From positions 310,001 to 374,000 of the forward strand of contig NZ_QHKM01000001.1 in NCBI RefSeq assembly GCF_003258365.1: 64,000 bases of DNA. The letters run 5' to 3'. Below the pieces are notes generated by a model. It worked only from the letters and a program-made list of their open reading frames with translations, searched no databases and had not been told where the DNA came from. The translations under genes and the position numbers were made by a program. Within the stretch, counting starts at the first letter, position 1; each line of letters starts with the position of its first letter. This DNA comes from Hymenobacter edaphi (lineage in GTDB: Bacteria; Bacteroidota; Bacteroidia; Cytophagales; Hymenobacteraceae). Of the stretch, positions 1 to 6,199 are shown piece by piece.

Positions 1-354
1 GGCGGTGAGAAACACCGCCAGCAGGTTGTAATCCTGCAGCAGGACCCCGACGGTGGGGGTAATGGTCGGGGGCACCAGGTAGCCGTAGGTCGGCAGTCCG
101 TTCAGAAAAGCGCCGTTGAGGCCGCGGTTGAGCCGGCGGGGCTTCACGTACCAGAGCGCCGTGTTGCTGGCCACCACCAGCGTCGAGTCGTTTTGGCGGG
201 CCGAGGTCAGCAGCAGGCGGTTGTAGCTCGTCAGCGACGAGTCCAGCGTCCAGGACCGGGCCGGGGCGGGCTCCGCCACAAGCTTGATCCGTTCCTTGGT
301 GCAGGCGCCGGTCAGCAGGGCCAGCAGGAGCAATAAACACGACAAACGGGACAT
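1..354 (-). CDS. Partial lipoprotein of unknown function (3' end outside window)
   Basis: Reading leftward from an ATG at 354, 118 codons are open to the window edge. The N-terminus is a short lipoprotein signal: MSR, a Leu-rich core, then the lipobox LLTGAC with the acylated Cys at residue 18. So this should be a lipid-anchored envelope protein. The mature part (SWTLDSSLTSYNRLLL, later LVVASNTALWYV) shows no motif I recognise. A GATATTGC sequence on the minus strand at 388-395 may be its -7 box. It is divergent from the exonuclease gene. Function unknown; the C-terminal part cannot be judged. Confidence 0.7.
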   Translation of the reverse strand, partial: MSRLSCLLLLLALLTGACTKERIKLVAEPAPARSWTLDSSLTSYNRLLLTSARQNDSTLVVASNTALWYVKPRRLNRGLNGAFLNGLPTYGYLVPPTITPTVGVLLQDYNLLAVFLTA

Positions 355-449
355 GCGAATCGGCGTTAAGGCAGGATAGAAACCGCCGCAATATCGGATG
401 CGCCCGGCATTTTCGGGCCGCGGCCGACGCGGGGCCGGCGCGCGGCCCG

Positions 450-457
450 TACCTTTA
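450..457 (+). promoter_or_regulatory. Bacteroidota -7 box TACCTTTA for the exonuclease-DUF294 pair
   Basis: TACCTTTA matches the Bacteroidota sigma-A -7 consensus TAnnTTTG except for the last base. It lies inside the longest possible reading frame of the next gene. It therefore argues that translation starts downstream, at the GTG at 491, and not at the ATG at 398. Confidence 0.45.
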
Positions 458-490
458 GCGGGCCTGCCCCCCGATTACCCCAGCCCCTGC

Positions 491-1204
491 GTGGACGATT
501 ACCTGCTCTTCGTGGACACCGAAACCACCGGCCTGCCGCGCCGCTGGGACCAGCCCTACGCCTCGGGCCAGTGGCCCCACGTGGCGCAGCTGGCCTGGCA
601 GCTCTACACCGCCGCGGGCGACTTTGTGAAGGAAGAAAACCACTTCCTGCAGATTCCGGTGGGCACCATGCCCGCCGCCGCCGTGGCCGTGCACGGCATC
701 ACGCCGGCGTTTCTGCACCAGCACGGGCAGGCGCCCGGCCCGGTGCTGCAGCGCCTGCTGGCCGATCTGGCGCGGTTTCAGCCGCGCGTCGTCGGCTACT
801 TTCTGCAGCTCGATTTTCACGTCATCGGGGCGGCGCTGCACCGCGCCGGGCTGCCCAACCCGCTGCCCGCCCTGCCGCAGTTTTGCACCATGAAAGTCAG
901 CGGCCGCCCCGACGACGGCACCCACCGCCGCTACCGCCGCCTGGCCGAGCTGCACGAGCTGCTGCTGGGCCAGGCGCTGCCCCGCCTGCACGACGCGCGC
1001 GAGGACGCCGCCGCCACCGCCCGCTGCTTTTTTGAGCTGCAGCGCCTCGGCCGCATCCCGCCCGCCGTACTCCGCGGGCAGCCGCCGCTGAGCCCGCCTA
1101 CCGGCCCGCCGCCCGCCGTTTGGCCGCCCCGCTCCTTGCTGCTCGTGGGCGGTGCCCTGCTTCTCGTTCTGCTTTTTCTAGCCCTGCTATGGATACTCGT
1201 TTAG
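491..1204 (+). CDS. DnaQ-like DEDDh 3'-5' exonuclease with C-terminal membrane anchor
   Basis: 237 aa from the GTG at 491; an in-frame ATG at 398 precedes the likely promoter. It has the DEDDh exonuclease motifs: ExoI FVDTETTGLP (Asp9, Glu11), ExoII around FLQLDFHVIG, and ExoIII-epsilon HDAREDAA with His and Asp five residues apart. It should remove nucleotides from 3' ends of DNA or RNA using two metal ions. Unusually, the last 25 residues are a hydrophobic segment (SLLLVGGALLLVLLFLALLW) after a Pro-rich linker, which suggests a tail anchor with the catalytic domain in the cytoplasm. The stop overlaps the next gene by 16 nt, implying translational coupling with the DUF294 protein. Such exonuclease-DUF294 pairs occur in other bacteria; their shared role is unclear to me. 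Confidence 0.85.
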   Translation: MDDYLLFVDTETTGLPRRWDQPYASGQWPHVAQLAWQLYTAAGDFVKEENHFLQIPVGTMPAAAVAVHGITPAFLHQHGQAPGPVLQRLLADLARFQPRVVGYFLQLDFHVIGAALHRAGLPNPLPALPQFCTMKVSGRPDDGTHRRYRRLAELHELLLGQALPRLHDAREDAAATARCFFELQRLGRIPPAVLRGQPPLSPPTGPPPAVWPPRSLLLVGGALLLVLLFLALLWILV

Positions 1205-3096
1205 CCTTTCTGCGCACCGTGGAGCCCTTTGCCTTCCTGCCCGACGAGGTGCTGGCCGGCGTGGTGGAGCTGCTGGAGGAAGTGAAGCACCCCAAGGAAA
1301 CCCTGCTCTACCAGCAGGACGTGTCGAAGCTGCGCCACCTCGACATCGTGGTAGAGGGCGCCTACGACACGTTTTTCCTCGACAGCGAGCAGCGCCAGCG
1401 CCTGCCCGAGGTGTACGGCCCGGGCACCAGCTACGGGGGCATGTCCATTTTGCTCAACAAGAAGCGCAGCCTGCGCACCGTGGTGGCCCGCGCCGGCACC
1501 CGGGTGCTGCAGCTGCCGCGCCGCGACTTCCGGGCCCTGTGCCTGGCCTACGAGCCGTTCTTTCAGTACTTCACCCACCGCTTCGGCCAGCGCATGCTCG
1601 ACGACGAGTACGCGCACTTCGTCAAGCCCGCCTCGCCGCCGGAGGAGAATTTCCTCGTCGCCGACCAGCTCTTCTCTCGCCGCATCGACTCGCTGGAAGT
1701 GCGGCCCATTGTGGCCTGCCCGGCCAGCACGCCCATTTTTCAGGTGGCCCGGCGCATGGCCACCACCAAGGTCAGCTGCCTGTTCGTGACCGACGAGAGC
1801 GGCGACAACCTCACGGGCTACTGCACCGACATCACCCTGCGCGACGCGGTGGTGGCCAAGTGCCTCGACGCCCAGCGGCCGGTGGGCGAGGTGGCGGCCA
1901 CCCCGCTGGTGTCCATTGCCAGCGCGGCCTACGTGCACGAGGCCATCCTGCTCATGTTTCAGACCAAGACGCGCTACCTGCTGGTGGAGCGCGCGGGGCG
2001 CTACGTGGGCTTTCTGAGCCGCAACAAGCTGCTCTCCGACCTGGCCCAGTCGCCGTTTATGTTCATTCAGGCCGTGAAGCTGGCCCAGAGCACCCGCGAG
2101 CTGAAGCGCCGCTGGGACATGGTGCCCGAGATGGTGAACCAGCTGCTCACCCGCGGCGTCCGGCCCGAAATCGTCAACCAGGTCATCAGCACCGTAGCCG
2201 ACACCATTGCCCTCAAGGTCATCGAGCACGTGCTGGAAGCCCACGGCCCGGCCCCGGCGCGCTTCGCCTTCATGGTGCTCGGCAGCGAGGGCCGGCAGGA
2301 GCAGACGCTCGTCACCGACCAGGACAACGCCATCATCTACGAGGACAAGGCCAACGAGCAGCGCGAGCTGGTGCGGGCCTACTTTCTGCGCTTCGCCACG
2401 GCCGTATCCGACGAGCTGAACCACATCGGGCTGCACTACTGCACGGGCGGCTTCATGGCCAAAAACCCGAAGTGGACGCACTCCCTCTCGCACTGGAAGC
2501 GCAATTACCAGGCGTGGATTCGCGAGTCGGTGCCCGAGACGGTGATGCAGTTCGCCACCTTCTTCGACTGCCGCCACCTCTACGGCGACGCCTCGCTGGT
2601 GCAGGAGCTGCAGGCCTTCGTGCGCGACGAGCTGCAGGCCGGCAAGTCGGAGCGCTTCCTGTTTTTCCTGGCCAAGAACGCCCTGCAGTACGAGCCCCCG
2701 CTGACGTTTTTCCGCGGCTTCCGCACCTTCGCCCAGGAAGGCCAGCAGGTGTTCGACCTGAAGAAAGCCATGACGCCCATCGTGGACCTGGTGCGCGTGT
2801 ACGCCCTGCAGCAGCAGGTGCCGGGCACCAACACCGGCGAGCGGCTGGCCCGCCTGCGCGAGCTGGGCGTGTTCAAGGAGCGTGAGTACGAGGAACTGCT
2901 GCAGGCCTACTACTACCTGATGGGCATGCGCCTCAAGAAGCAGGCCCGCCAGCTGATATCGGACCGCCGCGCCGCCACCAACTACCTCGACCCCAAGACG
3001 CTGACCCAGGTGGAGCAGGTCACGCTCAAGGAAATCTTCAAGGTCATCAGCGACTTCCAGGTGAAAATCAAGGTGGCGTTTACCAAGGCGCTGTAA
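1189..3096 (+). CDS. cNMP-binding / CBS / DUF294 putative nucleotidyltransferase
   Basis: 635 aa from the ATG at 1189, which overlaps the exonuclease stop. Domain order: cyclic-nucleotide-binding fold (about 15-135), two CBS repeats (about 165-290), DUF294 nucleotidyltransferase (about 310-450) and the DUF294 C-terminal helical domain (about 480-630). The transferase core has the expected GSEGRQEQ (from Gly365) and the Asp pair DQD (377-379). In the cNMP domain the phosphate-binding cassette reads GGMSILLNKKRS, lacking the usual Gly-Glu, so ligand binding may be lost or altered. Related proteins are annotated as signal-transduction proteins, often near acetate/cation symporters; none is visible here. 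Nucleotidyl transfer to an unknown target is inference from the fold. Confidence 0.88.
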   Translation: MDTRLAFLRTVEPFAFLPDEVLAGVVELLEEVKHPKETLLYQQDVSKLRHLDIVVEGAYDTFFLDSEQRQRLPEVYGPGTSYGGMSILLNKKRSLRTVVARAGTRVLQLPRRDFRALCLAYEPFFQYFTHRFGQRMLDDEYAHFVKPASPPEENFLVADQLFSRRIDSLEVRPIVACPASTPIFQVARRMATTKVSCLFVTDESGDNLTGYCTDITLRDAVVAKCLDAQRPVGEVAATPLVSIASAAYVHEAILLMFQTKTRYLLVERAGRYVGFLSRNKLLSDLAQSPFMFIQAVKLAQSTRELKRRWDMVPEMVNQLLTRGVRPEIVNQVISTVADTIALKVIEHVLEAHGPAPARFAFMVLGSEGRQEQTLVTDQDNAIIYEDKANEQRELVRAYFLRFATAVSDELNHIGLHYCTGGFMAKNPKWTHSLSHWKRNYQAWIRESVPETVMQFATFFDCRHLYGDASLVQELQAFVRDELQAGKSERFLFFLAKNALQYEPPLTFFRGFRTFAQEGQQVFDLKKAMTPIVDLVRVYALQQQVPGTNTGERLARLRELGVFKEREYEELLQAYYYLMGMRLKKQARQLISDRRAATNYLDPKTLTQVEQVTLKEIFKVISDFQVKIKVAFTKAL

Positions 3097-3765
3097 AGGG
3101 GAGAGTTGAACGGAAGAATTAGAACGTCAGGCCGAGCATGTTGCGCATCAAGCAAGGGACCGAGGCATCTCGCGTGCTTCGTTGAACGGCCAGCAGTACG
3201 ACCTACAAAGAACGTCATGCTGAGCCCCGCGAACCGAAGGTCGACGCAGTCAAGCAGCTCTCCCGCTTCGTCAGGTTGTCACTTCGAGCGAAGCCGAGGA
3301 ACCGAAGGAAGGCGTAGCAAACCTGGCGGGCTAATGGCAGGTAGCCTGCTTCGGGTTGGAGTTACTCTTGGATGTCAGCGCGCGAGATGCCTCGGCTTCG
3401 CTCGATACAACGTCCTGCCGTTGTTGCCCCTAACAGCCCGCCAAACAATTCTTTTCCGCAACGCACGCTTGGCACCGAGCCACTAGCTGCCAGCCGGTTG
3501 CAGCGCAGCCGATTGCAAAACTCATCGGCTTTCGGCCGTTAGGCTGGGCAGGCTATATCGTCGGCTACTGATTTTCTTGTTATTTTTCCCCGGAAGAGTC
3601 TAGCCAGCAGCCAGCAGGGCCCGGCCAGACCTTCCCGCGCGCCCCTTCGTCCGAGCCCACCCCCGAAGGTTGTTACCGTCCCTGTTTCGGCTTTCAACTC
3701 CTTCCGCCCGCTGAGCAGCTGCGCCTTGCGTGCTGCCCGGCGCCGGCTTCGACTCCGACTTATTT
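3097..3765. other. 669-bp gene-free, repeat-rich interval
   Basis: No convincing coding region on either strand. About 3121-3430 is a cluster of degraded copies of the dispersed GTCATGCTGAGC...GAAGCATCTC element (copies near 3121-3182, 3214-3240 and 3371-3410). The remainder to 3765 contains AT-richer stretches (for example near 3565-3590) that may hold the promoter of the galactokinase-like gene, but no clear -33/-7 pair could be assigned. Confidence 0.6.
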
Positions 3766-4956
3766 ATGGGTGCCTCTTCGTTGGCCGCCGACCTCGCGGC
3801 CGATTTTCAACTGCACTTCGGGGCTGCGCCCGTGGTGGTGCGCGCCCCGGCCCGCGTCACCCTGCTCGGCAAGCACCTGGAGCACTACGAGGGCTGGGTG
3901 CTGCCCGCCGCCCTCGACCGCGAAGCCGTGGTGGCCGTGGCCCTGAACCACACGGGCCGGGTGCGCCTCTATTCCTACGACTCCGATGTGATGGTGGAAG
4001 CCCCGCTGGCCGCCACCGGTCCGCCCGGCGCCAAGTCGTGGATGTACCGCCTGCTGGGCGTAGCCGCTGGCTTTCAGCAGCTGGGCTTCGCGCTGCCGGG
4101 CTTCGACTGCATGTTCGGCGGCAACATCCCGGTGGGGGCGGGGCTCTCGCCGGCCGCCGCCGTGGCCAGCGGCCTGGCCTACGCCCTCAATCACCTGCTG
4201 GGGGCCTGCCTCGATGGCCTGGCCCTGGCCCGCTTGGCCCAGCGCGCCGAGTACCTCGAAGCCGACCACCCCGCCGGCCTCATCGACTACGTGGCCGCGC
4301 TCTGCGGCAGCCCCGGCCACCTGCCCCGCCTCGACTGCCGCACCCTGCAGGTGGAGCTGCTGCCCTTCGACGCCGCGCAGTACCGCTTCGTGCTCTGCGA
4401 CGCGGGCATTTCGCGCAGCCGGGCCAGCGCGGGCTACGCCGTGCGCCACCAGGAATGCGCCGCCGGGCTGGCCGTGCTGCGCCGCCACTACCCCGAGCTG
4501 CGCGGCCTGCGCGACGTGACGCCCATGCAGCTGCACCGCTACCGCCAGGAAATGGGGGAGTCGGTGTACCGGCGCTGCGCCTTCGTGCTGGCCGAACACC
4601 AGCGCGTGGAGCTGGCCGCCATGCACCTGCAGGCCGGCAACGTGCGCGCCCTGGGCCAGCACATGTACGCCGCCCACGCCGGCCTGCGCAACGACTACGC
4701 CGTGAGCTGCCCCGAGCTGGACGAGCTGGTGCTCATTGCCCAGGAATTCGCCGGCACGCTGGGGGCCTGCATGCTCGGCGGCCTGAGCAGCTGCACCCTG
4801 AACCTGCTGCCCGCCGCCGCCGCCGATGCCTTCGTGCGCCACGTGGCCGCCGCCTACCAGCAGCGCCGCGACGGGGCCCTGGTCACCTACCAGGCCGGCA
4901 TCAGCCCCGGCGTAGGGCTGATCGACGAAGCCGCGCTGGCCGCCGTGGCGCGCTGA
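3766..4956 (+). CDS. Galactokinase-like GHMP kinase with altered sugar-binding motif
   Basis: 396 aa from the ATG at 3766; an in-frame GTG lies 36 nt upstream. Length and layout match galactokinase (GalK): N-terminal substrate motif, Gly-rich ATP loop GGNIPVGAGLS (118-128), the catalytic-Asp region GLIDYVA (Asp174) and a C-terminal GHMP motif. The catalytic Arg (Arg30) and Asp (Asp174) of galactokinases are kept. However, the signature normally read as GEHTDYNxG is GKHLEHYEG (35-43): the Glu and Asp that hold galactose hydroxyls are Lys and Glu. The third GHMP motif, usually GGGFGG, is GGLSSC. No galT, galM or galE is nearby. It may phosphorylate another sugar or be non-catalytic. Monocistronic by position. 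Confidence 0.8.
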   Translation: MGASSLAADLAADFQLHFGAAPVVVRAPARVTLLGKHLEHYEGWVLPAALDREAVVAVALNHTGRVRLYSYDSDVMVEAPLAATGPPGAKSWMYRLLGVAAGFQQLGFALPGFDCMFGGNIPVGAGLSPAAAVASGLAYALNHLLGACLDGLALARLAQRAEYLEADHPAGLIDYVAALCGSPGHLPRLDCRTLQVELLPFDAAQYRFVLCDAGISRSRASAGYAVRHQECAAGLAVLRRHYPELRGLRDVTPMQLHRYRQEMGESVYRRCAFVLAEHQRVELAAMHLQAGNVRALGQHMYAAHAGLRNDYAVSCPELDELVLIAQEFAGTLGACMLGGLSSCTLNLLPAAAADAFVRHVAAAYQQRRDGALVTYQAGISPGVGLIDEAALAAVAR

Positions 4957-5001
4957 GCCGGGGCGGCGGCCGACTTGGGCTAAACCATGCCGGCTACCTG
5001 A

Positions 5002-5418
5002 TTAGCCCCAGATCAGCACCAGGGTGCCCCCGATGATGAGTGCTGCGCCCAGGCCGGTCTGCCAGCTCAGCCGCTCCCCCAGAAACAGCACCGACAACCC
5101 GATGGCCAGGGCCACGCTTAGCTTATCCACCGGGGCCACCTGCGAGACGTTGCCCAGCTGCAGCGCCCGGAAGTAGCACAGCCACGACAGCCCCGTCGCC
5201 AGGCCCGACAGCCCCAGAAACAGCAGATTGGTGCGGGTGAGCAGCTGCAGCTGCCCCAGTCCGCCCCGCACGTACACCACGGCCCAGGCCAGCACCAGCA
5301 CGACGGCCGTGCGCACGGCCGTAGCCAGGTTGGAGTCGACGCCCTTGATGCCGATTTTGGCCAGCACGGCCGTCAGGGCGGCGAAGAAAGCGGAGAGCAG
5401 CGCGTATATCCACCACAT
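5002..5418 (-). CDS. Half-size EamA/DMT-family permease
   Basis: 138 aa, from ATG at 5418. It starts MWWIYALLSAFFAAL and has about five hydrophobic helices with the EamA features TGLSWLCYFRALQ and the C-terminal GERLSWQTGLGAALIIGG. Full drug/metabolite transporters carry two EamA repeats (about 300 aa); this has one, as in the small COG2510-type members that probably dimerise. Substrate unknown. It is convergent with the galactokinase-like gene (45 bp apart) and lies just downstream of the HD-domain gene on the same strand. Confidence 0.85.
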   Translation of the reverse strand: MWWIYALLSAFFAALTAVLAKIGIKGVDSNLATAVRTAVVLVLAWAVVYVRGGLGQLQLLTRTNLLFLGLSGLATGLSWLCYFRALQLGNVSQVAPVDKLSVALAIGLSVLFLGERLSWQTGLGAALIIGGTLVLIWG

Positions 5419-5478
5419 AGGTCGGGGCTGAAAAGGCCGGCCCGCTGTCCGGCACGGGCCTCGGCGGGAAAATGGGTA

Positions 5479-6078
5479 TCAGCCGGCTGCTGCCAACTCG
5501 GCCAGGGCGGCCCGCACTTCGGCCAGCCGGAGCTGCTTCTGCGGCTCGCGCAGGCGGGTGGCGGCCGCGGTCCAGTAGCGGTGCTGGCTCAGAAACTCCT
5601 GCTGCAGCTCCAGCCAGCCCCGCTTGTCGTAGGCCTGGCCCCGGGCGGCCAGCTCCTGGCGCAGGGTCTGGCTGATGGGCCAGTAGTCGGGGCGGCCGAG
5701 GTAGTCCAGGTCGGCGTCGCAGAGCAGGCGGGCCAGCGGCTCGGGGCCGGGCGACTGGGGCATCTGCGTGGCCATGATCAGCCGGCAGATCAGCTCGATG
5801 TGGACCTCGGAAAAGCCGAAACCGGGCAGCATCTGGCGGGCCAGCTGGCAGCCGGCGGCCTCGTGGCCCTGGTAAGTAGTGAGGAAGCCCGCGTCGTGGT
5901 AGTGGGCGGCGGTGCCGAGCAGGGCCAGCAGCTCGGGGTCGGTCAGGCCCTCGGCGGCGGCCAGCGTTTGGACGGCCGTTACCACGTCGAGGGTGTGGTG
6001 CCGGCCGTGGTAGCTAAGGTCGGCGGGCAGGTGGCGGAGCTGGTCGAGCACGTAGGCTTCGGCGCGCGGGCAATCCAT
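5479..6078 (-). CDS. HD-domain phosphohydrolase-like protein
   Basis: 199 aa from ATG at 6078. Metal-binding HD motifs are visible: SYHGRHHT (His24-His28 region), the HD doublet in HYHDAGF (His61-Asp62), a further His in GHE (His72), and Asp121/Asp123 in LLCDADLDYLG. This is the HD superfamily layout of small metal-dependent phosphohydrolases; the substrate cannot be told. The gene lies 60 bp upstream of the EamA permease on the same strand and is divergent from the NTT-type transporter. Confidence 0.85.
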   Translation of the reverse strand: MDCPRAEAYVLDQLRHLPADLSYHGRHHTLDVVTAVQTLAAAEGLTDPELLALLGTAAHYHDAGFLTTYQGHEAAGCQLARQMLPGFGFSEVHIELICRLIMATQMPQSPGPEPLARLLCDADLDYLGRPDYWPISQTLRQELAARGQAYDKRGWLELQQEFLSQHRYWTAAATRLREPQKQLRLAEVRAALAELAAAG

Positions 6079-6147
6079 CGGCGGCAGCGGGGAAGTAAAG
6101 CGGGGGCGTAATTACCGGAAAAATCCGCGTCGGGCCGCGCCGGCCGC

Positions 6148-6155
6148 TATCTTGC
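6148..6155 (+). promoter_or_regulatory. Probable -7 box TATCTTGC for the NTT-HEAT-cNMP gene
   Basis: TATCTTGC resembles the Bacteroidota -7 element and sits 45 bp before the ATG at 6200. It overlaps the upstream-extended reading frame (from 6152) and so supports the later start. Confidence 0.4.
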
Positions 6156-6199
6156 GGTTTCAAATCCGGGCGGCCCGCCGCCCGCTTCACGTATCCGGA

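Noticed and set aside
1201-2577. Long open frame on the minus strand opposite the DUF294 gene (458 codons)
   Set aside because: His/Gln/Ala-rich composition without any motif, typical of the antisense of a GC-rich gene; the plus frame has clear domains.
3106-3486. 126-codon frame in the gap after the DUF294 gene
   Set aside because: Consists mostly of decayed copies of the dispersed repeat; no conserved motif and no promoter.
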